From contig SVDN01000020.1 in assembly GCA_015057825.1 (NCBI GenBank), positions 1 through 38,768 on the forward strand: 38,768 bases of DNA, read 5' to 3'. Both the position numbers and the translations under genes were made by a program. Origin of the DNA: Lachnospiraceae bacterium (lineage in GTDB: Bacteria > Bacillota > Clostridia > Lachnospirales > Lachnospiraceae). Shown here one piece after another: positions 1 through 7,579 of this stretch (positions are counted from its first letter, which is position 1; the number at the start of each line of letters is the position of its first letter). Below the pieces are notes generated by a model. It was not told the origin of the DNA, searched no databases, and worked only from the letters and a program-made list of their open reading frames with translations.

Positions 1-38
1 AAAAATCAATATATTTTTGATGAATTTGGGTATAAAGA

Positions 39-98
39 AAAGGCCGTGGAATCACGACCTTTGTCTTCACTCTGAGGCTGTCGCCATAGCGACAGCCT
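39..98. terminator. two hairpins downstream of the feo operon
   Basis: Two hairpins sit side by side. The first (39-48 pairing with 53-62, loop GAAT) is followed on the minus strand by TTTTCTTT and fits a terminator for the feo operon. The second (AGGCTGTCGC at 75-84, GCGACAGCCT at 89-98, loop CATA) has its T-rich tail on the plus strand, so it may stop a transcript entering from the left. Positions 1-38 hold nothing recognisable. Confidence 0.65.
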
Positions 99-111
99 TT
101 CTTATCTTAAT

Positions 112-291
112 TTACATTTTAGTTTTTGATGCTTTAAAGCTTCCACAAGATGAGGATCCGGAGCAGCCTTCACATCCACAGGAGCAACCGCCTTTTTTTC
201 TTTGTCTTACAAGACTTACAATAGCAAGTACTATTATTACGGCAACTATAATTCCCACAATCAACGTCGGTACAATATTATAATCTCCCAT
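112..291 (-). CDS. FeoB-associated Cys-rich membrane peptide
   Basis: This 59-residue protein has a single hydrophobic helix near the N-terminus (about residues 7-28), then a basic stretch RQRKKGG and a Cys-rich tail with CSCGCEGC and a further Cys, ending in a polar sequence. This is the layout of the FeoB-associated Cys-rich membrane protein family that follows feoB in many Firmicutes; its role is unproven but is thought to support Fe2+ uptake. I start it at the ATG at 291 because GGAG lies 8 bases upstream; an in-frame ATG at 309 lies upstream of that GGAG and lacks a ribosome site. It is the last gene of the feo operon, about 70 bases after feoB. Confidence 0.85.
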   Translation of the reverse strand: MGDYNIVPTLIVGIIVAVIIVLAIVSLVRQRKKGGCSCGCEGCSGSSSCGSFKASKTKM

Positions 292-358
292 TAGCTTCAC
301 TCCTTTCATTTGTTTACAGCTTTTATTTTAACACATATATGCAAATTGTTTAATCTCT

Positions 359-2503
359 TTATGCAGCATTTGCTGCTGTCTCGATTTTTACGCCTTTAGA
401 CGGTTTTCTTACCAACATAAATACAAGGAATACTATACCTGCAATGCCGAATACCGAACCAACTCCAAAGCCGTAGCCCTGAACAAGTCTTCCAACCTGG
501 TAAACAATAAGTGAAATAAGGTATGCAAATCCGCATTCGTAAGCAATTGCAAATGCTGTCCATTTCTTTGAACGCATTTCCGCACCGATTGTACTCATTG
601 CCGCGAAGCATGGAGCGCAAAGAAGGTTGAATATCATAAATGACATTGCCGCAAGTTTGCTTCCGAATATTGCTGCAATAGGTGCAAGACCCGCAACGTC
701 CACATTGTCAACCATTTCGGTTGCAACATCAGCATCACCTATTGATGTAAGCACACCGAATGTACCAACGATGTTTTCTTTTGCGGCAAGGCCTGTAACC
801 GTTGCAGCAACAGACTGCCACTGATCAAATCCGAGAGGTGCAAATATAAATGCAACCGCATTTCCGATGTTGTATAACATTGATTCCGAAACGTCTTCAA
901 CCATGTGGAATCCGCCCTCAACGCCAAAGCTTGTGAGGAACCAAATAAGTACGCTTGTAATCAAGATAACCGTGAATGCTTTTTTAGCAAATGCCCATGT
1001 TCTGTCAAAAATACTTCTTCCGATATTTCTTCCGATAGGAATATGATATGCAGGAAGTTCGATAATGAACGGAGCTGCTTCACCGGCAAAAAGTCTTGTT
1101 TTCTTAAGCATAATACCTGTGATTACAACAGCCGCAATACCGATAAAGTAAGCAAGAGGTGCAACCCACCATGTACCGTTAAATACAGCACCTGCGATTA
1201 AAGCAATAATAGGAAGCTTAGCACCACATGGCATAAATGTTACGGTCATGATGCTCATACGTCTGTCGCGCTGGTTCTCGATGGTTCTTGATGCCATGAT
1301 TCCCGGAATGCCGCAACCCGTACCGATAAGCATCGGAATAAATGATTTACCCGACATACCGAATTTTCTGAAGATTCTATCCATGATGAAAGCTACTCTT
1401 GCCATATAACCAATGTCTTCCAAAATAGCAAGGAAGAAGAAGAGAATAATCATCTGCGGAATAAATCCGATAACCGCGCCGACACCGCCGATTATACCAT
1501 CAACCAAAAGTCCGTTTAACCAGTCTGCGCAGCCTATGCTTTCAAGACCGGCCGAAATAGGTGCCTGGATCCATTCGCCTACAAGTACATCATTTGTAAA
1601 GTCGGTTACGATTGTACCGATTGTTGTTACCGTTACGAAGTAAACACCAATCATAATAAGCACAAATATCGGAAGTGCCAAAATACGATTGGTTACAATT
1701 CTGTCGATTTTATCAGATGTTGTCATTTTTTTCTTCTCTTTCTGATAGCAATCTTTAAGAATTGTTGTTATTGCTGTATATCTTTCGTCTGTTATGATGC
1801 TTTCGCCGTCATCATCCATTTTTTCTTCATATGCTTTGATGATTTCGAGCATTTCTCTTGTCTGAGCCGCAACCTCTTTATCGTTTTCGAAGTTTTTGAT
1901 TGCAAGCCAACGTCTTATTCGAGCATCAACATCTTCAGAAAGAAGATTTTCGATTTTTGTAATTACTTCTTCTGTTTCAGGGCTGAATTTTATTGCCTCC
2001 TGACCTTCCGCATTTTTTGCAAGGTCGATTGCAATTTCGCAAAGTTCTTTGATACCTGTCTTTTTCAATGCTGAAATACCAACCACTTTGCATCCCATTT
2101 TCTTTGAAAGAGCGTTTATATCGATTTTATCGGCACTCTTTTCAACTCTGTCCATCATATTAAGAGCAATCACAACAGGGATACCAAGTTCCATAGCCTG
2201 AGTTGTAAGGTAAAGATTACGCTCAATGTTTGTGGCATCAACAATGTTTATGATTGCATCCGGTTTTTCGTCAATAATATATTTTCTTGAAACAACTTCT
2301 TCGAGAGTGTATGGTGATAAAGAATATATTCCCGGTAAATCGGCAATGATTACGTCTTTATGACCTTTAAGCACACCTTCTTTTTTTTCTACTGTTACAC
2401 CCGGCCAGTTACCAACTGTCTGGTTTGCACCGGTAAGTTCGTTAAATAATGTTGTTTTACCCGAGTTAGGGTTACCAACCAGGGCAATTCTAAGTTTTTC
2501 CAT
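359..2503 (-). CDS. feoB: ferrous iron transporter FeoB
   Basis: FeoB is the membrane permease for Fe2+ with a cytosolic G domain. At 714 residues the length is normal. The N-terminal G domain shows G1 GNPNSGKT (residues 10-17), G3 DLPG and G4 NMMD, followed by a helical spacer domain to about residue 270. The membrane part then carries two gate regions: the first has GTGCGIPG followed by the basic loop ENQRDRR and PCGAKLPI, and the second has KENIVGTFG and LCAPCFAAM. A Lys/Ala tail ends the protein. It lies 18 bases downstream of a feoA gene and upstream of the Cys-rich peptide, a classic feoAAB layout. It should be iron-repressed through the operator-like repeats ahead of the first feoA. 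Confidence 0.97.
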   Translation of the reverse strand: MEKLRIALVGNPNSGKTTLFNELTGANQTVGNWPGVTVEKKEGVLKGHKDVIIADLPGIYSLSPYTLEEVVSRKYIIDEKPDAIINIVDATNIERNLYLTTQAMELGIPVVIALNMMDRVEKSADKIDINALSKKMGCKVVGISALKKTGIKELCEIAIDLAKNAEGQEAIKFSPETEEVITKIENLLSEDVDARIRRWLAIKNFENDKEVAAQTREMLEIIKAYEEKMDDDGESIITDERYTAITTILKDCYQKEKKKMTTSDKIDRIVTNRILALPIFVLIMIGVYFVTVTTIGTIVTDFTNDVLVGEWIQAPISAGLESIGCADWLNGLLVDGIIGGVGAVIGFIPQMIILFFFLAILEDIGYMARVAFIMDRIFRKFGMSGKSFIPMLIGTGCGIPGIMASRTIENQRDRRMSIMTVTFMPCGAKLPIIALIAGAVFNGTWWVAPLAYFIGIAAVVITGIMLKKTRLFAGEAAPFIIELPAYHIPIGRNIGRSIFDRTWAFAKKAFTVILITSVLIWFLTSFGVEGGFHMVEDVSESMLYNIGNAVAFIFAPLGFDQWQSVAATVTGLAAKENIVGTFGVLTSIGDADVATEMVDNVDVAGLAPIAAIFGSKLAAMSFMIFNLLCAPCFAAMSTIGAEMRSKKWTAFAIAYECGFAYLISLIVYQVGRLVQGYGFGVGSVFGIAGIVFLVFMLVRKPSKGVKIETAANAA

Positions 2504-2521
2504 TTTTTTATTTCTCCGTTA

Positions 2522-2743
2522 TTAGTTAACCATTATCATTTCCGCTTCGCTTTTTCTTAAGGAAAGTTCATAACCTCTTACCGTAACCTCAATAGGGTCA
2601 CCCAGAGGTGCAACTTTTCTTACATAAACAGAAACGTTTTTTGTGATGCCCATGTCCATAATTCTTCTTTTTATGGCGCCTTCACCACAAACCTTGCTAA
2701 CTGTAACGGTTTGTCCGTTTGCGACTTCTTTAAGTGTCTTCAT
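2522..2743 (-). CDS. feoA: ferrous iron transport protein A (second copy)
   Basis: This 73-residue protein is a single FeoA SH3-like beta-barrel. It shows the typical order: a start like 'TLKEVANGQTVTVSKV', a central 'RRIMDMGI', and 'V.PLGDPIEVTVRGYELSLRKSEAEMI'. FeoA is a small cytosolic partner of FeoB that is needed for full Fe2+ uptake in some bacteria. It is the second of two tandem feoA genes, 19 bases from each neighbour, so it is almost certainly co-transcribed and tightly coupled with feoB. A GGAGAG ribosome site precedes the ATG. Confidence 0.93.
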   Translation of the reverse strand: MKTLKEVANGQTVTVSKVCGEGAIKRRIMDMGITKNVSVYVRKVAPLGDPIEVTVRGYELSLRKSEAEMIMVN

Positions 2744-2762
2744 TTTAAAATCTCTCCTTTTG

Positions 2763-2972
2763 TTAGATGTAGATTCTTTTTGCCATATCTTTACCTATGG
2801 CAATTCTTGAACCCTTAACATTAACAATCATATTTCCACCCGATTCGGAAACAACTTCAATATCCGCTCCGCTTACAAAACCCAAGTTCCCCAGGAAGCG
2901 CACAGTTTCCTCTTTTCCTTTTACTTTTGCTATCGTCAATTTTTCGCCGATTGGCGCTACGTATAAAGGCAT
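2763..2972 (-). CDS. feoA: ferrous iron transport protein A (first copy)
   Basis: This is a second FeoA-domain protein (69 residues) and the promoter-proximal gene of the feo operon. It matches the fold pattern 'PIGEKLTIAKVKG...VRFLGNLGFVSGADIEVVSESGGNMIVNVKGSRIAIGKDMAKRI'. It diverges clearly from the next feoA, so this is an old paralogue pair and not a recent duplication; two FeoA proteins per FeoB are common in Clostridia. The start is either the ATG at 2972 or the GTG just before it at 2975; GGAGG lies 9 or 6 bases upstream respectively. I chose the ATG. Confidence 0.9.
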   Translation of the reverse strand: MPLYVAPIGEKLTIAKVKGKEETVRFLGNLGFVSGADIEVVSESGGNMIVNVKGSRIAIGKDMAKRIYI

Positions 2973-3040
2973 CACTTTTTACCTCCGACTCTCCTTTATT
3001 TACGCGTGAAACGTAAAATTCAGAAATTTTCCTATAAATA

Positions 3041-3096
3041 TTAGTTAGTTCGCATTTACTAACCTATAAGTTAGCACTTTCTAACCATTGTGTCAA
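3041..3096 (-). promoter_or_regulatory. feo promoter with metal-repressor-like operator
   Basis: On the minus strand a perfect TTGACA (3091-3096) is followed after 17 bases by TAACTT (3068-3073), a plausible though weak -10. Overlapping the spacer, the -10 and the start region are alternating GTTAG/CTAAC half-sites at 3044-3048, 3059-3063, 3070-3074 and 3081-3085. They form inverted repeats with 10, 6 and 6 base spacers. Such TTAG/CTAA repeats resemble DtxR/IdeR-type metal repressor boxes more than a Fur box. The match is by eye only. Confidence 0.5.
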
Positions 3097-3120
3097 CTCC
3101 TTATTAAGAATTTTTTTCAA

Positions 3121-3149
3121 TTGATTTTTAGCTCATATAATGGTAGAAT
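3121..3149 (+). promoter_or_regulatory. promoter for the small membrane-anchored protein
   Basis: TTGATT (3121-3126) and TAGAAT (3144-3149) are separated by 17 bases and lie about 34 bases upstream of the start codon at 3183. TATAAT at 3136-3141 is an alternative -10 but has no good -35. Confidence 0.45.
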
Positions 3150-3182
3150 AAATTTCGATAGTTTCAAAGGAGGATGTTAGAC

Positions 3183-3611
3183 ATGCCAACATGGGCAATA
3201 GTTTTGATTATAGTTGCTGCAGTAGTGGTTGCGGCATTTATCGCATTATATTTCTTCGGAAAAAGAATTCAAAAACGACAGGATGAACAGCAAGAAGCCA
3301 TTGAAGCAGCTTCACAGAATATGACTTTGTTCATTATCGATAAAAAGAAAATGAGAGCAAAAAACTCCGGATTACCTAAGGTTGTTCAGGATCAAATGCC
3401 AAGAAGATTCAGACTTGCAAAACTTCCTTGCGTTAAGGTTAAAGTCGGTCCGAGAGTTATGACAATGCTTGCCGACAATGATGTTTTCAAACAACTTCTT
3501 CCAAAACAAGAAGTTAAAGCTACCGTAAGCGGTATTTACATTACATCGGCAAAAAGAATTCGCGGTCCCGTACCGGAAGCTCCAAAGAAAAAGAGATTTA
3601 AACTTTTCTAG
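3183..3611 (+). CDS. small membrane-anchored protein of unknown function
   Basis: I do not recognise a named function. The 142-residue product begins with one strong transmembrane helix (about residues 3-25, WAIVLIIVAAVVVAAFIALYF). A short charged, Gln/Glu-rich linker follows, then a soluble basic domain of about 90 residues with a DKKKMRAKN stretch and a Lys/Arg-rich C-terminus (KKKRFKLF). The N-out or N-in orientation cannot be told, but the positively charged GKRIQKRQ just after the helix suggests a cytoplasmic C-terminal domain. I start at the ATG at 3183 because AAAGGAGG lies 9 bases upstream; the ATG at 3174 abuts that ribosome site. It is a single-gene unit divergent from feo and ends at a strong terminator. 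Confidence 0.75.
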   Translation: MPTWAIVLIIVAAVVVAAFIALYFFGKRIQKRQDEQQEAIEAASQNMTLFIIDKKKMRAKNSGLPKVVQDQMPRRFRLAKLPCVKVKVGPRVMTMLADNDVFKQLLPKQEVKATVSGIYITSAKRIRGPVPEAPKKKRFKLF

Positions 3612-3616
3612 ATTTA

Positions 3617-3650
3617 AAAAGGTTAAGCAAAATGCTTAACCTTTTATTTT
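3617..3650. terminator. bidirectional terminator between convergent genes
   Basis: AAAAGGTTAAGC (3617-3628) pairs perfectly with GCTTAACCTTTT (3634-3645) and is followed by ATTTTTTC on the plus strand. The minus-strand copy ends in CCTTTTTAAAT, so it can serve both converging genes. It overlaps the last codons of the DUF1934 gene. Confidence 0.8.
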
Positions 3651-4070
3651 TTCTACTTTTATTTCCATTGTATTTTTGCTTGCAAAAGCTCCGTTCATTA
3701 TAATGTCATATTGCATGGCAAGTTTCAAATCATCAGCCGTTTCAAACACCCTTATAAACTTGGTGTCAAAGCGCAATTTTAAAGAACCGCCGTAAACATT
3801 AAAATCCGTTTCTTCCGTAATTCCTGTTTTAAAGCACATTTTTGTGGTGATTTTATCTGTCTTATTCTTTTTTACAACCGATATTTTATCACCGTCAATT
3901 TTTATCATTGAACTGTCATACCCGGATTCTTTAACATTTTCTTCATATACAATGTAATTGACACTTTCGCGTTTTGACCATTCGCCTTTTGATTTAGTTT
4001 CGATTATTTCTTCATTGCCGCTTTCATCAGTATGAATGGCTTTTATATATACATTTACTTTATCTGCCAT
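3636..4070 (-). CDS. DUF1934 (YwiB-like) beta-barrel protein
   Basis: This 144-residue protein matches the DUF1934/YwiB family of small calycin-like beta-barrels found in Firmicutes, whose function is not established. Family features visible here are the opening strand 'VNVYIKAIHTDESGNEEIIETKSKGEW', a 'NYIVYEE' strand, and the ending 'DLKLAMQYDIIMNGAFASKNTMEIKV'. It starts 10 bases after the stop of the glutamate racemase gene with AAAGG as ribosome site, so it is the last gene of a thioesterase-murI-DUF1934 operon. Its stop codon lies within the shared terminator hairpin. Confidence 0.8.
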   Translation of the reverse strand: MADKVNVYIKAIHTDESGNEEIIETKSKGEWSKRESVNYIVYEENVKESGYDSSMIKIDGDKISVVKKNKTDKITTKMCFKTGITEETDFNVYGGSLKLRFDTKFIRVFETADDLKLAMQYDIIMNGAFASKNTMEIKVEKIKG

Positions 4071-4080
4071 AAATGCCTTT

Positions 4081-4896
4081 CTAGTAGCTCTCTATATTAA
4101 TCTTTTTGGTATTGTCGATTTCCAAATCCAATATAAGTTTTGCCGCTTCATTAAATGACTCCGGCGCATCGCTTACATAAAACTCGTGAAAAGGTTTTTC
4201 TTTTGACTCGGATAAAAGTCCCTGTTCTTCAAGAACTTTTTTAAGCACCAACACGGTTTCGTAGGCCGGATTCACAAGGCTTACGTTTTCACCCACAACG
4301 CTCTGTATTGTTTCTTTGAGAAGAGGATAATGGGTACAGCCCAGCACCAATGTGTCTATATTCATCTCCATCAAAGGTTGGAGATAACGCTTTGCCATTG
4401 TTAAAGTTACGCTGTCGGTTGCCATGGATTCTTCCACCAAAGGAACGAACAAAGGACATGCTTTTCCGTAAACTTCTATCTCGGAATCTTCATTTTGTAT
4501 AAAACGAGCGTACAATTTACTGTTTACGGTACCGATTGTTCCTATTACGCCGACTTTTTTATTTCTCGTTTGCCTTGCAGCAGCTCTTGCTCCCGGCAAA
4601 ACCACACCCACAACGGGTATATCAAGTTCTTTTTCCAGTTCTTCAAAGGCAAATGCACTTGCCGTATTGCAAGCAATAACTATGGCTTTAACCTCTTTTG
4701 TTCGCAAGAAATTGGTTATTTGTCTTGCAAAACCAAGAACCGTATCCTTTGATTTGCTACCATATGGAATGCGCGCCGAATCGGCAAAATATACGATTTT
4801 TTCATTCGGTAAATTACGCATTATTTCTTTTGCTACCGTGAGCCCACCGACACCGGAGTCAAATACTCCGATTGGGAGCGATTTATTATCAACCAT
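4081..4896 (-). CDS. murI: glutamate racemase
   Basis: MurI interconverts L- and D-glutamate to supply peptidoglycan precursors in the cytoplasm. At 271 residues it has the normal length. The two catalytic cysteines are present: the first in ACNTAS and the second in GCTHYP. The N-terminal DSGVGGLTV motif and the SARIPYGSKS loop are also intact. I use the ATG at 4896, which lies one base after the upstream stop codon with GGAAAGG 9 bases upstream; an in-frame ATG at 4917 would lie inside the preceding thioesterase gene. It is translationally coupled to that gene. Confidence 0.95.
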   Translation of the reverse strand: MVDNKSLPIGVFDSGVGGLTVAKEIMRNLPNEKIVYFADSARIPYGSKSKDTVLGFARQITNFLRTKEVKAIVIACNTASAFAFEELEKELDIPVVGVVLPGARAAARQTRNKKVGVIGTIGTVNSKLYARFIQNEDSEIEVYGKACPLFVPLVEESMATDSVTLTMAKRYLQPLMEMNIDTLVLGCTHYPLLKETIQSVVGENVSLVNPAYETVLVLKKVLEEQGLLSESKEKPFHEFYVSDAPESFNEAAKLILDLEIDNTKKINIESY

Positions 4897-4897
4897 T

Positions 4898-5311
4898 TTA
4901 AACAGCCTTTCCGTCATCTTTTAATCTAAAATATGTCATCATTGCCTTTTGAAGCATTTTTCCGTCCTGATCGTTTATAACGATTTCGACGATTATCATG
5001 CGCTTGCCTGCTTTGATTACATTAGCCTCGGCAACCAGCTTTGTGACATTCAAAGTAGGATTAATATAGTTAATGTCGCTTCTTACCGTTGTAACCCTTT
5101 TGGCAACCGTACATGCCGCAAAACCTCCGACCGTATCCGCCAAAGAAAATACAGCCCCACCATGTATGCTTCCGATTGGATTATGATGAAAATCTTTTAT
5201 TTCGATTTCGCCTTTTGCAAAGCCTTCTTTCATCTCGGTTACTTTTATTCCGACATAATTTGTAAAGCCCACATTTTGATATTTGTATAACTCGTCTATA
5301 TTAATATCCAT
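4898..5311 (-). CDS. PaaI-family hotdog thioesterase
   Basis: This 137-residue protein has the single hotdog domain of PaaI-type acyl-CoA thioesterases. The diagnostic segment is 'HHNPIGSIHGGAVFSLADTVGGFAA': HGG and the following helix carry the usual active-site residues (Asn of HNP and Asp of LAD). It probably hydrolyses aryl or acyl-CoA esters, but the substrate cannot be named from the sequence. It is the first gene of the unit ahead of murI and starts at an ATG with AAGGAG about 10 bases upstream. Confidence 0.85.
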   Translation of the reverse strand: MDINIDELYKYQNVGFTNYVGIKVTEMKEGFAKGEIEIKDFHHNPIGSIHGGAVFSLADTVGGFAACTVAKRVTTVRSDINYINPTLNVTKLVAEANVIKAGKRMIIVEIVINDQDGKMLQKAMMTYFRLKDDGKAV

Positions 5312-5367
5312 AAGCTATCCGCTCCTTAAGTTAAAGTGCTCACTACATTATAACCGCTTTAGAGCAA

Positions 5368-5410
5368 AAAAGAAAGAAGCTTAATCCCCAAAAAGCTTCT
5401 TTCTTTTTTT
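5368..5410. terminator. strong hairpin terminator
   Basis: A 15-bp perfect stem (5368-5382 with 5393-5407, core AAAGAAAGAAGCTT) has a run of T on the plus side and a TTTCTTTTTT tail on the minus side. It ends the minus-strand operon arriving from the lipoprotein gene at 5583. The rest of 5411-5582 is AT-rich with one small TTGTGC/GCACAA hairpin and no gene. Confidence 0.75.
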
Positions 5411-5582
5411 ATATATTATAACCTTCTCAATAAATTTCTTTGGAACAATATAGATTATACAACACAATTACCATAAGCACAATAGCTTTTATTGTGAATC
5501 ATCTCTACCGTTTGTACAAAATTTATCGAGCTTTTTGTGCATTTTGCACAAGTAATTTCTTTTACTTAACAGAATTGTAACA

Positions 5583-6599
5583 TTATTTTTTCGCTTCTGT
5601 TGTTGTTGTTTCACCCTCGGCAGTCGTCTCCGGTTCTTTATACAAAGGATTTTTTACTACGCCATAGCCTTCGCATGTAGGACATACCACAAGTCCCGAA
5701 CCACCGCAATGGGTACAAAGTCTTTCGTTCGGCGCCGGATTCGTCCATGTAGAATTGGTATCGTCATTATAAAGAATTTCATATTGAGAATCTATTCCGT
5801 CGCCACCGCACTCCGGACATGCAATCATTCCGATACCCTTGCATGTTGAACATGTAAGCTCTGCAGGTTGGGTTACTCCCTCTTTTACCACTTTTGTAAG
5901 TTTTGCCGTTGTTTTATCAAAGGTAAGCTCACTTTCCATTCCAAGGAAATACTCAAAGAAATGAGCCGTTGCATATAAACATTTGTTGTAAACAACAGGT
6001 GCCGTCGTTCTTATTGGCTTATCATCATAGTAAAGTACATTTTTTCCTTCACGAAGATATAATACTTTTCCGTTTATCTCCGTTGTCAATGTTGAATTTG
6101 AATCGCTTTCGACATATTTGATGTCATAATAATCCAAAACATCTTTTACAGGATAATATAAACACTGCTCATCCGTCTCTTCAATACTGAGATAAGTGGT
6201 TGTCTGCGGTTGAGTCGTTGTTGATTGAGTATTTGCCGCAGTTGTTGTCTGAGCCTGTGTTGTAGTTGTTTTATTTGTGCTCGTTGTTGTCGTTTCATTG
6301 CCCGATTTGTTATCGCTTGTGGTTTTTGCAGTATCAGACGTTTCCTCGTCATCAAACAAATCATCGTATTTTTCGGATTTATGTTCAAGAAGATATTCTG
6401 CCGTATATCTGAAAGGATAATGTTTTGTTTCCATCAAATTATCTTCAATAGACAACTGATACAAAACATGACCGTCATCCGTTACATAAGGAAATTCCGT
6501 AATTCCCCCATCTTTTGCAATATCGATGGAATCATCGCAAGCCGTAAGTACAACAGCTGCCATAACTACCAACATGATTAATGCCAAAAACTTTTTCAT
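5583..6599 (-). CDS. lipoprotein with DnaJ-type CxxCxGxG repeats
   Basis: A 338-residue exported lipoprotein: a signal peptide ends in the lipobox LTAC (Cys21). A Thr-rich linker (about residues 88-140) leads to a region like the copper amine oxidase N-terminal-type domain (about 145-240: 'LYYPVKDVLDYYDIKYV...APVVYNKCLYATAHFFEYFLG'). The end has four Cys pairs arranged as CSTCKGIG, CPECGGDG, CTHCGGSG and CPTCEGYG, the pattern of the DnaJ zinc-binding domain. It probably binds Zn on the outer face of the membrane. It starts 14 bases after the CobW-type gene at 6614, so the two are likely co-transcribed. It is not a DnaJ, since there is no J domain. Confidence 0.8.
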   Translation of the reverse strand: MKKFLALIMLVVMAAVVLTACDDSIDIAKDGGITEFPYVTDDGHVLYQLSIEDNLMETKHYPFRYTAEYLLEHKSEKYDDLFDDEETSDTAKTTSDNKSGNETTTTSTNKTTTTQAQTTTAANTQSTTTQPQTTTYLSIEETDEQCLYYPVKDVLDYYDIKYVESDSNSTLTTEINGKVLYLREGKNVLYYDDKPIRTTAPVVYNKCLYATAHFFEYFLGMESELTFDKTTAKLTKVVKEGVTQPAELTCSTCKGIGMIACPECGGDGIDSQYEILYNDDTNSTWTNPAPNERLCTHCGGSGLVVCPTCEGYGVVKNPLYKEPETTAEGETTTTEAKK

Positions 6600-6613
6600 A
6601 GCCTTTACCTTTC

Positions 6614-7579
6614 TTAGCTAAAATAAACCAGATGGTCTTCCGGCTCACTTGCAGCTTCGATTTTTTCAAATTTGAGCATAGGAACTTCGTCCTTAACATC
6701 CGGATCGTAATCCACAAAAACTTTTGCCGTAAGCACAGCCCAGGATTTGTTCTCCAACTCTTTGCTCTTATCATAGAAACATTTCAGACCCAAAAACTGA
6801 ATATCATCCGCGCAACATGTCATGGCAAATCTGCCTGCCGCGAAATATTCGTCTTTTGTGCCCTCACCGTTATATATAACCGATAAAAACTCTATTGTTT
6901 TACCTACATATTTTTCCGGATGATCGTGCAAATCAAGATACCAAAGCCCATAATCCGTCTCCGGAATTTTGATAAAATCTCCGCTTATATCAAAAGGAAC
7001 TCCGTCATCACCGCCTTGCTCGATTGTACCGTCGCTTCTTTCATAGGCGATTTGAACTTTTCTGTTGATGGATTTAATATTTTGTCTGTATTTTTGCTTA
7101 GGTGTATCATCCGTACATCTGTTGATAATGATTAAATCCGACAAAAACAAATTTTCAAAAATCATTGAGCGCATATTTTGAAGATATGAATCAAATGTTG
7201 TCGCATCAACCAAAGACATAATTTGAACAAGCTGCCAATTATCAGGAAGCTTTCCTTCATCGCCGATTGTATCGTATTTCCAAGTGCCGTTGTACTCGAC
7301 GAATATAATATGAGGCTCATATTTGGCTTCCAATTCATCCATTTTCTCTCTGGTGAACTCATCTTCGGAAGCTATTTCCACGAGATTGGCATTATACTTC
7401 TTTTTAAGCTCTATCTCGTCGTATTCTTCTTCCCCATCCTCGCACATAATAATAAGTACGCGGGATTTCTTGCCAAAATCGTTTTCATCAAGTGTTTCTT
7501 TTATGAATGTTGTTTTTCCGCTGTCCATAAAACCCGTAACAAGATAAACGGGTATTTCAAGATCTCTTTTTCCTAACAT
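6614..7579 (-). CDS. CobW-family GTPase with DUF1980-like C-terminal domain
   Basis: The N-terminal two thirds (about residues 1-205) form a CobW/P47K-type P-loop GTPase with Walker A GFMDSGKTT (residues 16-24), 'IIFVEYNG' as the Walker B region and INRC at the base-recognition position. It lacks the CxCC metal motif of its neighbour. The C-terminal part (about 215-300) contains 'KYVGKTIEFLSVIY' and 'FAAGRFAMTCCADDIQFLGL', which resembles the C-terminal domain of the TIGR03943/DUF1980 (YcgQ-like) family with its Cys-Cys pair. That family is linked to Zur/zinc-responsive loci and to CobW proteins in bacilli. The start ATG overlaps the stop of the upstream CobW gene (ATGTTAG), so translation is coupled. 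Likely role: metal trafficking. Confidence 0.75.
   Translation of the reverse strand: MLGKRDLEIPVYLVTGFMDSGKTTFIKETLDENDFGKKSRVLIIMCEDGEEEYDEIELKKKYNANLVEIASEDEFTREKMDELEAKYEPHIIFVEYNGTWKYDTIGDEGKLPDNWQLVQIMSLVDATTFDSYLQNMRSMIFENLFLSDLIIINRCTDDTPKQKYRQNIKSINRKVQIAYERSDGTIEQGGDDGVPFDISGDFIKIPETDYGLWYLDLHDHPEKYVGKTIEFLSVIYNGEGTKDEYFAAGRFAMTCCADDIQFLGLKCFYDKSKELENKSWAVLTAKVFVDYDPDVKDEVPMLKFEKIEAASEPEDHLVYFS

Noticed and set aside
5583-6599. DnaJ chaperone
   Set aside because: Only the CxxCxGxG zinc repeats match. It has a lipoprotein signal and no J domain.
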